Below are positions 8,930 through 17,476 of a stretch of 64,000 bases of DNA, in pieces. The stretch is from the NCBI RefSeq assembly GCF_009857445.1, contig NZ_WWCN01000001.1, positions 1-64,000 of the forward strand, in the 5' to 3' direction. This DNA comes from Duganella flavida. GTDB lineage: Bacteria; Pseudomonadota; Gammaproteobacteria; Burkholderiales; Burkholderiaceae_D. How positions within the stretch are numbered: position 1 is the stretch's first letter; each line of letters starts with the position of its first letter. The position numbers and the translations under genes were made by a program. The notes below the pieces were generated by a model. That model worked only from the letters and a program-made list of their open reading frames with translations. It searched no databases and was not told the origin of the DNA.

Positions 8930-9577
8930 ATGTTCGGCATCCATGACCTGACGCTGTTTATCATCTCGGGCCTGCTGCTGAACATCATGCCCGGACCGGA
9001 CAACCTGCTCATCATGTCGCGCAGTGCGACGCAGGGCTGGCGCGCCGGCTCAGCCGCTGCGCTGGGCATCGGCACGGGTACCATGGTTCACGTGCTGGCT
9101 GCGGCGCTGGGGTTGTCGGCAGTGCTGTCCACTTCTGCTGCCGCTTTCACGGTGGTGAAGTGGGTAGGCACGGCCTACATTGTCTACATGGGCATCGGCA
9201 TGCTGCGTTCGAAGCTGCGCGGCGAAGACGAGGACCGCGACGTGGTGGCGCGTGCAGCGCAGCCGCTAGCCTGGCGCAAGATCTACTTCCAGGGCTTCCT
9301 CACCAATGTGCTGAATCCCAAGGTGGCGCTGTTCTTCCTGGCCTTCGTGCCACAATTTATTCACGCCGATGCTGGCAGCAAACCGCTGGCCTTCATCATC
9401 CTCGGCACCATTTTTAATTTCAACGGCATGCTGTATTGCCACGGCCTTGCCTTGTTCACCGCCTTCGCCAGTACGCGTTTGAAAATCAAACCGCTGGTGT
9501 CGCTATGGCTGAACCGCACGATGGGTGGCCTGTTCCTGGCCCTCGGCGCGCGTCTTGCACTCTCGGAGCAAAACTAA
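8930..9577 (+). CDS. LysE/RhtB-family exporter inside the trp operon
   Basis: This 215-residue inner-membrane protein has about six helices and the LysE-family signature [21 protein letters not shown] near the N-terminus plus [14 protein letters not shown] in the middle. LysE/RhtB proteins export amino acids or their analogues. It starts 2 bases after trpD and ends 2 bases before trpC, so it must be co-transcribed with tryptophan synthesis genes. An overflow or antimetabolite exporter linked to Trp or anthranilate is a reasonable inference, but the substrate is unproven. Confidence 0.9.
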   Translation: MFGIHDLTLFIISGLLLNIMPGPDNLLIMSRSATQGWRAGSAAALGIGTGTMVHVLAAALGLSAVLSTSAAAFTVVKWVGTAYIVYMGIGMLRSKLRGEDEDRDVVARAAQPLAWRKIYFQGFLTNVLNPKVALFFLAFVPQFIHADAGSKPLAFIILGTIFNFNGMLYCHGLALFTAFASTRLKIKPLVSLWLNRTMGGLFLALGARLALSEQN

Positions 9578-9579
9578 TC

Positions 9580-10380
9580 ATGTCTGACATTCTGAACAAA
9601 ATCCTGGCGGTAAAAGCCGAAGAAGTGGCAGCAGCCAAGAAGCACCGCAGCTTTGCCAGCCTGCGCGACGAGGTGGAATCCAACACCGAACTGCGCGCCG
9701 GCCTGCGCGGCTTTGAAGCCAGCCTGCGCACCAAAATCGCCGCCGGCAAAGCTGGTGTGATCACCGAAATCAAAAAGGCCTCACCCTCGAAAGGCGTGCT
9801 GCGCGCCGACTTCCGGCCAGCGGAAATCGCCGCCACCTACGAAGCCCATGGCTCCGCGTGCCTGTCGGTGCTGACCGATGAACAGTTCTTCCAGGGTTCG
9901 GTGGCCTACCTGCAGCAAGCGCGCGCCGCCTGCTCGCTGCCGGTGATCCGCAAGGACTTCATGGTCGACATTTACCAGATCTACGAAGCGCGCGCGATGG
10001 GCGCTGATGCAATCCTGTTAATCGTCTCGGCGCTGGATCATGGCCTGATGGCAGAAATGGAAGCCGTGACCCACGAATTGGGCATGGACGTGCTGGTGGA
10101 AACCCACGACGGCGACGAGCTGACGGCCGCCTTGAAGCTGAAAACCAAGCTGGTAGGCGTCAACAACCGCAACCTGCGCACCTTCGAAGTCTCGTTGAAA
10201 AACACCCTGGACCTGCTGGACCGCATGCCACCGGAAAAACTGGTGATCACCGAATCCGGCATTCTGACCCCGGCTGATGTTAAAACCATGCGTGACGCCA
10301 ATGTCCACGCCTTCCTGGTTGGCGAAGCGTTTATGCGCGCGCCTGATCCTGGCGCCGAACTGGCTCGCCTGTTCGACTGA
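9580..10380 (+). CDS. trpC: Indole-3-glycerol phosphate synthase
   Basis: TrpC closes the indole ring from CdRP. The 266-residue monofunctional TIM barrel shows [16 protein letters not shown] with the catalytic lysines, [58 protein letters not shown] and [13 protein letters not shown] start at the ATG at 9580, 2 bases after the exporter stop; the frame upstream to 9436 lies inside that gene. Its 3' end overlaps the convergent diguanylate cyclase by 50 bases. trpF, trpB and trpA are not in the window. Confidence 0.97.
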   Translation: MSDILNKILAVKAEEVAAAKKHRSFASLRDEVESNTELRAGLRGFEASLRTKIAAGKAGVITEIKKASPSKGVLRADFRPAEIAATYEAHGSACLSVLTDEQFFQGSVAYLQQARAACSLPVIRKDFMVDIYQIYEARAMGADAILLIVSALDHGLMAEMEAVTHELGMDVLVETHDGDELTAALKLKTKLVGVNNRNLRTFEVSLKNTLDLLDRMPPEKLVITESGILTPADVKTMRDANVHAFLVGEAFMRAPDPGAELARLFD

Positions 10381-11527
10381 GCACGGCCTCCGGCGCGATC
10401 TCGTAACGGTCGCGCCCTCTTTCCTTAGCGCAATACAACGCTTTATCGGCACGGACCAGGATGCCATCCAGGCTCTCATCCGCGCTGGTTTGGCACGCCA
10501 CGCCGAAACTGACCGCGTATGGCGGCACGTCCGCGCGCGGCGTGCGCAGCGCGGCCTGGATGCGCTCGGTAATATGCAGCGCCCGGTCCAGCCCGGTGGC
10601 CGGCAGCAGCACCACGAATTCCTCGCCGCCGAAACGGGCCACGTGATCGGATGCGCGCAGGGCTTTGGAAATGACCGCTGCCACATCCACTAAAACACGG
10701 TCGCCGACAGCATGGCCGTAACTATCATTAATCTGTTTAAAGTGATCGATATCGATATTCAGCATGGTCATGAATGTGCCCTCCCGGCGCATCAAGGCAT
10801 GCTCTTTGGCGTAAATATCGGCAAAGCCGCGACGGTTTAATACCTCGGTTAATGGATCGAGCGTCGAGCGACGCTCAAGGATGATTTGCAGGCGGCGTGT
10901 GCAAACCGTCATAAAGCCCACAGTCAGTAACAAAATCATGAAATGGCCGACTGCCAGATATAAACTCTGGAATGCACCCACCGTGGTTATATCGACATAT
11001 TGGCCACCAAATATTAATGCGATAACACCGCGCGTGAAAACCACCACGGTTTGAATCGACATTAAAATTCCGAAAAAGCGCGATGAGAAATGCGGCTCGC
11101 CGAATTTCCAGATCAGGAATACCTGGCGCACATAAAACACCAACACCGTCAAGGAAAACACCGCGACGCGCGCACTGAAATTCGGCTCGATAATCCGCCA
11201 GTAAGCAATGCCCAGCGTGGTTACGATCCAGACCATATGGAATATGCGCCACGACGGTGGCACCTCATATAGTTTCTCGGTGCCTATCAGGGTTAAGCCT
11301 AATCCCCAGGTTAATGACGCATTAGCGGCCAACGAGACGATTGCCGAGGTATCGCGCATGCAGAAAAGCACAGCACCGGCTACCAGGAATAACAAGCCGG
11401 CGGCCCATTCGCGCATGCCTTGAATCTCTTTGGGAAAGCTCAAATGGGCGGAATACAGCACAACGCTCATGGCGCAGGCCATCAGCGTGGCCATGAAAAT
11501 TACGGTAGTTGGGTCGAGCAGGATCAC
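10331..11527 (-). CDS. Membrane diguanylate cyclase (GGDEF)
   Basis: The 398-residue protein has about six N-terminal membrane helices (residues 5-205), then a GGDEF domain that should make cyclic-di-GMP from two GTP. The active site reads [13 protein letters not shown], an accepted GGEEF variant, and the product-inhibition I-site RASD lies exactly five residues before it. Substrate segments [20 protein letters not shown] are intact. The start is GTG at 11527 without a clear ribosome site; an internal ATG at 11494 is possible. Its last 17 codons overlap trpC. A palindrome identical in its arms to one before marR lies 26 bases upstream. Confidence 0.92.
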   Translation of the reverse strand: MILLDPTTVIFMATLMACAMSVVLYSAHLSFPKEIQGMREWAAGLLFLVAGAVLFCMRDTSAIVSLAANASLTWGLGLTLIGTEKLYEVPPSWRIFHMVWIVTTLGIAYWRIIEPNFSARVAVFSLTVLVFYVRQVFLIWKFGEPHFSSRFFGILMSIQTVVVFTRGVIALIFGGQYVDITTVGAFQSLYLAVGHFMILLLTVGFMTVCTRRLQIILERRSTLDPLTEVLNRRGFADIYAKEHALMRREGTFMTMLNIDIDHFKQINDSYGHAVGDRVLVDVAAVISKALRASDHVARFGGEEFVVLLPATGLDRALHITERIQAALRTPRADVPPYAVSFGVACQTSADESLDGILVRADKALYCAKERGRDRYEIAPEAVLSRTGEPVRRQDQARA

Positions 11528-11553
11528 GATACACGCCAGATTTGAGCTTTTAC

Positions 11554-11570
11554 ATGCTAAAAGTTAGCAT
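11554..11570. promoter_or_regulatory. Palindromic operator ATGCTAA-N3-TTAGCAT
   Basis: A perfect 7-bp inverted repeat with a 3-base spacer lies 26 bases before the diguanylate cyclase start. The same arms and spacing recur at 30304-30320, 27 bases before marR. The size and position fit a MarR-type dimer site over a promoter. Confidence 0.55.
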
Positions 11571-11581
11571 AAATTCAGGCC

Positions 11582-11612
11582 AAAAAAAAGCCGCATCAGA
11601 GGGATGCGGCTT
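11582..11612 (-). terminator. Rho-independent terminator after the M61 gene
   Basis: On the minus strand a 10-bp stem (AAGCCGCATC / GATGCGGCTT, loop of 5) ends in a run of T (the A run at 11582-11589 on plus). It begins 6 bases after the M61 peptidase stop and should end the iorA-iorB-mocA-M61 transcript. Confidence 0.9.
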
Positions 11613-11617
11613 GAAAA

Positions 11618-13429
11618 TCAGCGACTTGCGCTCGGCCGGAGCGGCCCGGACCGCTTAACTGCCGATTCCAGTGTCAAAGTAACACCTGGTACGCGGTCGC
11701 CTTGCAGCACCAGATCGAAACTCATTAACTCGTCGCGGCGGAAAGCCATCACCTGAATCGACTCGCCGACGGCATAACGCGACAGCAGATTATCCAGGTT
11801 GGTGGCCGTTACGCGCAGGCCATCGATGGCCACCAGAATATCGCCAGCCGACAATCCAGCGCCATGGGCGGCGCCATTTTCATGGACAGCGGACAGTTTG
11901 CAATCATTACCGTCGCGGCCGAGGTTTGCATCAAAGCTCGGCTTGGCCGATTTGCGTTCGTCGGTATATTTAACACCGAACGGCGCCAGCAATTTCGCCA
12001 GCGGCAAATCTTCGGTACCGCGAATATATTTATCGAAGAAAGCTTTAAAGCGGCCACCGCTGACTTCATCGAATAAAGCTTCAGCTTCCGCCGGAGTAAC
12101 GCCGCGGCCACCGCCAGTATAAAAGTCGCGGCCATAACGGTGCCACAAGGCACGCATTACATCATCCAACGATTTTTTACCGCCGGTTTTAGCGCGAATA
12201 CTTAAATCCAGCGCCAAACCAATTAACGATCCTTTGGTGTAATAACTGACGATGGCGTTAGGTGCATTTTCATCCTGGCGATAATATTTACCCCAAGCGT
12301 CGAAACTCGAATCAGCCACGCTCTGCTTGGTACGTCCAGCACCGCGCAATACGCTGCCCACGGTTTTACCCAGCAGCTTGAAATATGCAGGCTCGCCGAT
12401 CAAACCCGCACGCACCAGCATTAAATCGTCGTAATAACTGGTGAAACCTTCAAATAACCACAGCAGCGGCGAATAGTTTTCAACTTGCAGGTTATATGGT
12501 GCGAATACAGCCGGTTTGATGCGCTTTACATTCCACGTGTGGAAATACTCGTGGCTGCACAGGCCGAGGTATTGCAAGTAGCCGTCGCTGATGTCCTTGT
12601 TCTTGGCCGAAGTGGTCGGCAGGTCGCTGCGGTTACAAATCAGCGCAGTCGAGGCGCGGTGTTCCAGGCCGCCGTAGCCGTCGCCCACCGCCATCGTCAT
12701 GAACACGTAACGCTCCATCGGCGCTTTCTTGGTCTTCGGCTCGAAGAAGGCGATCTGGGTTTCACAGATTTTTTTCAGGTCGGCGCTCAGGCGCGCCAGG
12801 TCCAGGTTCGGTACGCGGCCGGTGATGACGATGTCGTGCGGGATGCCGTGCGCCTTGAAGGTGGCCAGCGCAAAGTCTCCCAACTCCACCGGGTGGTCGA
12901 TCAGCTCATCGTAATTGGAGGCGATGTAAGTACCAAAACCATAACGTTTCGCCTTCAGCTCCGGCAGCGAGGTCGCTACGCGCCAGTCCTGCGCCGCTTC
13001 GTCCTGCGGCCGCTGGATATCCACCACGTGCGGCTGTTCTTCCTGCCCCAGCACGCGCAGGAACACACTGGTGCCGTTGAAGAAGCCGTGGGTTTGGTCC
13101 AGATGCGCAGCGCGCACCGACAAATCCCAGGCATAGACTTCGTAATGCAGCGTCAGCGGCGCGCGCCGGTCGGCCAGCGGCGCGGCCTGCCATGTGTGCT
13201 TATCCAGCTTGGTCAACTCAACCGGCTCGCCCTTCGACTCGGCGCGAATGCGCACAATATTGCGAGAAAACTCACGAATCATGTAGCTGCCGGGGATCCA
13301 CGCCGGCAGCGCGAAAATCTGGCCACCTTCGGCCGGTGCGGCCACCGTCACCGAAACATGGAACAAGTGCGCGGCCAGATCATGGCCGACGATGGTATAG
13401 GCGATAGCCGATTGGTTTTTTTTCATCAT
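11618..13429 (-). CDS. M61 family metallopeptidase with PDZ domain
   Basis: The 603-residue protein belongs to the M61 (glycyl aminopeptidase-like) family. An N-terminal beta-rich region (IPGSYMIREFSRN) is followed by the zinc site His293-Glu294-x-x-His297 in CSHEYFHTWNVKR and the downstream third-ligand helix LWLFEGFTSYYDD (Glu in WLFEG). A PDZ domain (GLSAGDILVAIDGLRV) fills the C-terminal part near 500-590. No signal peptide is apparent. Its ATG overlaps the stop of the MocA-like gene (ATGATGA), so it is the last gene of the molybdo-hydroxylase operon. Why a peptidase is coupled there is unknown. Confidence 0.92.
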   Translation of the reverse strand: MMKKNQSAIAYTIVGHDLAAHLFHVSVTVAAPAEGGQIFALPAWIPGSYMIREFSRNIVRIRAESKGEPVELTKLDKHTWQAAPLADRRAPLTLHYEVYAWDLSVRAAHLDQTHGFFNGTSVFLRVLGQEEQPHVVDIQRPQDEAAQDWRVATSLPELKAKRYGFGTYIASNYDELIDHPVELGDFALATFKAHGIPHDIVITGRVPNLDLARLSADLKKICETQIAFFEPKTKKAPMERYVFMTMAVGDGYGGLEHRASTALICNRSDLPTTSAKNKDISDGYLQYLGLCSHEYFHTWNVKRIKPAVFAPYNLQVENYSPLLWLFEGFTSYYDDLMLVRAGLIGEPAYFKLLGKTVGSVLRGAGRTKQSVADSSFDAWGKYYRQDENAPNAIVSYYTKGSLIGLALDLSIRAKTGGKKSLDDVMRALWHRYGRDFYTGGGRGVTPAEAEALFDEVSGGRFKAFFDKYIRGTEDLPLAKLLAPFGVKYTDERKSAKPSFDANLGRDGNDCKLSAVHENGAAHGAGLSAGDILVAIDGLRVTATNLDNLLSRYAVGESIQVMAFRRDELMSFDLVLQGDRVPGVTLTLESAVKRSGPLRPSASR

Positions 13430-14001
13430 AAGTCCTGTTTTGTGTCGATGTCGCGCACCACGCCTTCATCATCGACCACCACTTCGCTCACCGCGTGGCT
13501 TTTTAAAATTGCGCGCGCCCCCTGGTCGCCGTCTAGCGCCAGCAGCAACGGCAGATGATATGCACTAAAGGCGACCGGATTGCCGCGTCGTCCTTCAAAA
13601 ACGGGCGCCGCGATGCGCGCGCCACGTTCTATTGTAGCGACCAAGGCACGCATGGTGTCCGGCTGGACGTGCGGCATGTCGCCCAGCCCGACCAGCCATC
13701 CTTCGGCGCCCTTGGTATATTCGATTGCAGTGGTGAGGGATTCGGCCATGCCCATGTCGGCGGTAGCGCAGACGCGCACCTCGCAACCGAGGCGGCCCAG
13801 CAGCGCGGCGACCTTGTCGTCGCCTTCGCGCACCACCGCGACTACGCGCGACAGCACGGCCAGCATGTTTTTTGCACTTGCAGCGACGACGACGTCGCCG
13901 CCGTCATCAGCACCCAGCGGTTGCAGCAGCTTGTTTTCAACGCCGGACGGGTCGAAGCGTCGACCGCGTCCGGCTGCGAGCAGGATTCCGACTAACGCCA
14001 T
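13426..14001 (-). CDS. MobA/MocA-like molybdenum cofactor nucleotidyltransferase
   Basis: This 191-residue nucleotidyltransferase starts with VGILLAAGRGRRFDPSG, the nucleotide-binding loop of the MobA/MocA family, followed by the KLLQPL element. GLGDMPHVQPDTMRALV carries the GDMP metal-binding aspartate, and RGNPVAFSAYH is the usual later motif. MocA-like enzymes convert Mo-molybdopterin to the cytosine dinucleotide form needed by xanthine-dehydrogenase-type enzymes. It lies 5 bases after such an enzyme (14007-16223), which supports that role. It overlaps the M61 start by 4 bases. Confidence 0.85.
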   Translation of the reverse strand: MALVGILLAAGRGRRFDPSGVENKLLQPLGADDGGDVVVAASAKNMLAVLSRVVAVVREGDDKVAALLGRLGCEVRVCATADMGMAESLTTAIEYTKGAEGWLVGLGDMPHVQPDTMRALVATIERGARIAAPVFEGRRGNPVAFSAYHLPLLLALDGDQGARAILKSHAVSEVVVDDEGVVRDIDTKQDL

Positions 14002-14006
14002 CCAGA

Positions 14007-16223
14007 TCAGGCGCTAGCCAGGTCGAACGGCAGCTTGCGCAGGCGTTTGCCGGTCAACTTGAACAGCGCGTTAGCAAACGCCGGCGCCAGCGGCGGTAGG
14101 CCAGGTTCGCCCATGCCGGTTGGCGGATCGTTGGACGGCACGATGTGCACATCGATCTTCGGCATGTCGGTCATGCGCGCGACCACGTAGTCGCTGAAGT
14201 TCTGCTGATCGACCACGCCATCCTTCAGCGTGATGGCGGCACCCGGCAAAGTCATGCCGAGGCCCATCAGCGCCGCGCCCTGGATCTGCGCTTCGATGGT
14301 CAACGGATTGACTGCCGTGTTGCAGTGAACGCCCGCCGTCACCTTGTGCAGCTTCGGCGTGCCATTCTTCACGGACGCCACCACCACATAAGCGATCACG
14401 GTGTTGAACGATTCGTGCACCGCCACGCCGTAAGCCTGGCCTTTAGGTAAAGCCTTCTTGCCGTAGCCGGATTTTTCAACCGCCAGCTCCAGCGCAGCGA
14501 TGTGGCGTTTGCCCTTCTCGCCCACCAGCTTTTTGCGATAGGCCACCGGGTCCATTTTGGCCGCATGCGCCGCTTCGTCGATCAGGGTTTCCATCACAAA
14601 GGCGGTGTGGGTAGAGCCGACGGAACGCCACCACAGCACTGGCACATTGGTTTTCACCGTGTGGGCGCTCAGGTTGAGCGGCACTTCGTACGGTTCGCCC
14701 ATGCCTTCTACCATCGTCGCATCGACGCCGTCCTTGACCATCATCGGCTCAAACATGGTGCCGCTGACAATCGACTGGCCGACGATGACGTGATTCCACG
14801 CCACGATCTCGCCCTTGGCATCGATGCCGATATCGGCGCGGTGCACGTGCGATGGACGATAGTAGCCGCCCTTGATATCGTCCTCACGGCTCCAGATCAC
14901 CTTGACCGGTTCCTTGTGGCCCGCAGCCTGCCATACCTTGGCGATATTGACTGCTTCAACCAGATAGTCCGACGTCGGCACCGCACGGCGACCGAAACCG
15001 CCACCGGCCATCATCGTGTTCAGCACCACCTGCTCCGGCTTCAGGCCTGCAGTGGCGGCAATCGCGCCCTGGTCCACGGTCTGGAATTGCGAACCGGCCC
15101 ATACGGTGCAGCCGTCCGCGCGCAGATCGACTACGCAGTTCAGCGGCTCCATCGGCGCGTGCGCCAGATACGGGAATTCATACACAGCGGAGATTTTCTT
15201 CGCCGCGCCAGCCAGTTTGGAGGTGTCGGCCTTGCGCACCGGATTGCCCGGCTTTTGCGACAGCGCCTTGTACTCGGCCAACTGCTTGTCGCTGCTGACT
15301 TTCTCCACGGCGCTGGTATCCCAGTCGATGGCCAATGCTTCGCGGCCCGACTTGGCCGGCCAGTAGCCGTCCGCAATCACCACCACGCCGCTGCCGCCGC
15401 GATCCGTTTTCACTTCCAGCACATCGATCACGCCCTTGATAGCCTTGGCCTTGCTGGCGTCGAACTTGGCGACCTTGGCGCCGAACACCGGTGGACGCGC
15501 CACCACAGCGACCTTGCTATCCGGCGCCTTGAAGTCCATGCCGAATTGCTGCTTGCCGGTGGACTTGGCGCGCGCGTCGAGGCGCTTCACCGGCTTGCCG
15601 ATGAGGGTGAAATCTTTCGGGTCTTTCAGCTTGACGGTGGCAGGCACCGGCTGCTTCATGGCGGCATCGGCCAGCGAGCCATAAGTGGCCTTCTGGCCTG
15701 CAGGGCCGATCAGCGTGCCCTTCACAGTCTTAATTTGATCCGCTGGCACTTTCCACTGCTCGGCCGCCGCAGCGATCAGCATCGCGCGCGCCTTGGCGCC
15801 GATTTCGCGATACTGAGTGAAGGAGTGAGCGATGCTGCCCGAGCCACCGGTGATCTGGATGCCGAATGCCGGATCCTTGTACTGGTCACCAGCCGGCGCC
15901 AGCGCACCGTTCACCAGCGACCAATCGGCCTCCAGCTCTTCGGCGATCAGCATCGGCAGCGAAGTTTGCACGCCCTGCCCGAACTCCAGGCGATTGACCT
16001 GCACCGTCACGCGGTTATCCGGCGCGATATGCAGGAAAGCGTTCGGCTGGTACACCTTGGCCGGCGGCTGCTGCGCATTGGCGAAGCGGCCAGCGCCCGG
16101 CACCACGAAGCCCAGCACAAAACCACCACCTGCCACCACGCCCGCTTTCATGAAGCTGCGACGCGACACGCCAGACGCCGAAGCGCTGGCTATCGTCCCT
16201 TGATTAAGCCATTCGATACGCAT
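14007..16223 (-). CDS. Molybdopterin-binding subunit of IorB-type hydroxylase
   Basis: This 738-residue protein is the large subunit of an isoquinoline 1-oxidoreductase / aldehyde-oxidase type molybdo-hydroxylase. The N-terminus carries a Tat signal (VSRRSFMKAGVVAGGG, twin Arg near 20), so the folded complex is exported to the periplasm. Mo-cofactor segments include MAGGGFGRRAVPTSDYLVEA, LWWRSVGSTHTAF and, near the end, GMGEPGLPPLAPAFANALF, which holds the conserved catalytic Glu. I start at the ATG at 16223 behind GAGGAGG rather than the longer frame to 16295. It follows the 2Fe-2S subunit after 13 bases. The physiological substrate (N-heterocycle or aldehyde) is unknown. Confidence 0.93.
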   Translation of the reverse strand: MRIEWLNQGTIASASASGVSRRSFMKAGVVAGGGFVLGFVVPGAGRFANAQQPPAKVYQPNAFLHIAPDNRVTVQVNRLEFGQGVQTSLPMLIAEELEADWSLVNGALAPAGDQYKDPAFGIQITGGSGSIAHSFTQYREIGAKARAMLIAAAAEQWKVPADQIKTVKGTLIGPAGQKATYGSLADAAMKQPVPATVKLKDPKDFTLIGKPVKRLDARAKSTGKQQFGMDFKAPDSKVAVVARPPVFGAKVAKFDASKAKAIKGVIDVLEVKTDRGGSGVVVIADGYWPAKSGREALAIDWDTSAVEKVSSDKQLAEYKALSQKPGNPVRKADTSKLAGAAKKISAVYEFPYLAHAPMEPLNCVVDLRADGCTVWAGSQFQTVDQGAIAATAGLKPEQVVLNTMMAGGGFGRRAVPTSDYLVEAVNIAKVWQAAGHKEPVKVIWSREDDIKGGYYRPSHVHRADIGIDAKGEIVAWNHVIVGQSIVSGTMFEPMMVKDGVDATMVEGMGEPYEVPLNLSAHTVKTNVPVLWWRSVGSTHTAFVMETLIDEAAHAAKMDPVAYRKKLVGEKGKRHIAALELAVEKSGYGKKALPKGQAYGVAVHESFNTVIAYVVVASVKNGTPKLHKVTAGVHCNTAVNPLTIEAQIQGAALMGLGMTLPGAAITLKDGVVDQQNFSDYVVARMTDMPKIDVHIVPSNDPPTGMGEPGLPPLAPAFANALFKLTGKRLRKLPFDLASA

Positions 16224-16236
16224 AATGGTTTCCTCC

Positions 16237-16695
16237 TCAGGCGATGGATTTGGCAGCGTCTTTGATGGCGGAGCGAATGCGCTGATAGGTACCACAGCGG
16301 CAGATATTCCCGCTCATGGCATTATCGATTTCGGCATCCGACGGATTTTTGTTCGTGCGCAGCAGCGCGGTGGCGCTCATGATCTGGCCACTCTGGCAGT
16401 AGCCACATTGCGGCACGTCGATCTTGACCCACGCTTCCTGCACCGCCTTGCCCACCTTGTCGGACTCCATCGCCTCGATGGTGGTGATCTTCTGGCCGGC
16501 GGCCGCCGAAATCGGCGTCACGCAGGAGCGGATCGGCTGGCCGCCCAGGTGCACCGTGCAGGCGCCGCACAGCGCCATGCCGCAACCGAACTTGGTGCCA
16601 GTCATATTCAAGTTATCGCGCAAGGCCCACAGGATAGGCGTCGAAGGGTCGGCGTCTACCTGTACATCCTTACCGTTGATGTTCAAAGTGATCAT
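16237..16695 (-). CDS. 2Fe-2S subunit of IorA-type hydroxylase
   Basis: This 152-residue small subunit should pass electrons from the molybdenum site in the partner subunit. The plant-ferredoxin cluster is formed by Cys38, Cys43, Cys46 and Cys58 ([10 protein letters not shown] ... RSC), and the second cluster by Cys97, Cys100, Cys132 and Cys134 ([10 protein letters not shown] ... ICRCGTY). All eight ligands are present. The length is normal. It is the first gene of the iorA-iorB-mocA-M61 operon; no FAD subunit is present, as expected for this subfamily, whose electrons go to a cytochrome. Confidence 0.95.
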   Translation of the reverse strand: MITLNINGKDVQVDADPSTPILWALRDNLNMTGTKFGCGMALCGACTVHLGGQPIRSCVTPISAAAGQKITTIEAMESDKVGKAVQEAWVKIDVPQCGYCQSGQIMSATALLRTNKNPSDAEIDNAMSGNICRCGTYQRIRSAIKDAAKSIA

Positions 16696-16726
16696 TCAAA
16701 TCTCCTGTAGTCCCTGCGTTGGATAT

Positions 16727-17455
16727 TTACTGCTTAATTTTGTTTAACTTCTCTTCCAGCGCTTTGGCGTCGATGGCGCCTGGAATGCGCGAACCGTCGG
16801 CAAAGAAAATCGCCGGCGTACCGGCTACACCCAGCTTGCGGCCCAGCGCCAGCACTTCATCGTTCGGCGCATCGCACGATGCGGCAGCAACCGGTGCGGC
16901 TTTACCACTCACCATCCAGTCATCCCATGCCTTGCTGCGGTCGGCCGAGCACCACACGTTCTTCGACTTGGTGAACGAATCATCCGACAGGATGTTGTAC
17001 ATGAAGGTGTAAATGGTGACGTTGTCGGTTTCCTTCAGCGTGGTCTGGCGCAGGCGCTTGCAGTAGCCGCAGTTAGGATCTTCGAACACCGCGATCACGC
17101 GCGAGCCGTCGCCCTTGACGGTCTTGATGGCCTTATCCAGCGGCAGGTCGGAGAACTTGATCTTGGAGATTTCGTCGATGCGGTCGCGCGTCAGGTCGGC
17201 GCCGGTGGTCAGGTTGAAGATATGGCCGTTGATCAGGTAGGTGGCGGTTTTGTCGGTGTACAGGATGTCGCTGCCGATGCGCACTTCATACAGGCCGCTG
17301 TACGGGGTCTCCTTGACCGAATCGACCTTCACATTCACGCCCAGGCGCGGCTCGATCAGTTTTTTAATCGACTCGGTGCTGGGCGCGTTTTGCGCGCCGA
17401 CGCAGGATGCCATCAATACGGACAACGACAGCAACGCGATCTTACTCTTTCTCAT
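16727..17455 (-). CDS. dsbC: Thiol:disulfide interchange protein DsbC
   Basis: DsbC is the periplasmic disulfide isomerase that reshuffles wrong disulfides. The 242-residue product has a signal peptide, an N-terminal dimerisation domain (residues about 25-85) and a thioredoxin domain with the active site Cys129-Gly-Tyr-Cys132 (VFEDPNCGYCKRL). The cis-proline segment GVAGTPAIFFADGSRIPG is intact. It lies 21 bases after the UbiH-type gene, likely in one transcript. A DsbD reductant is not in view. Confidence 0.95.
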   Translation of the reverse strand: MRKSKIALLSLSVLMASCVGAQNAPSTESIKKLIEPRLGVNVKVDSVKETPYSGLYEVRIGSDILYTDKTATYLINGHIFNLTTGADLTRDRIDEISKIKFSDLPLDKAIKTVKGDGSRVIAVFEDPNCGYCKRLRQTTLKETDNVTIYTFMYNILSDDSFTKSKNVWCSADRSKAWDDWMVSGKAAPVAAASCDAPNDEVLALGRKLGVAGTPAIFFADGSRIPGAIDAKALEEKLNKIKQ

Positions 17456-17476
17456 AACTTCTCCAGTAACGACTGA

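Noticed and set aside
14502..16265. 587-codon plus frame opposite iorB
   Set aside because: Antisense to a full molybdo-hydroxylase subunit; no start signal and no domain.
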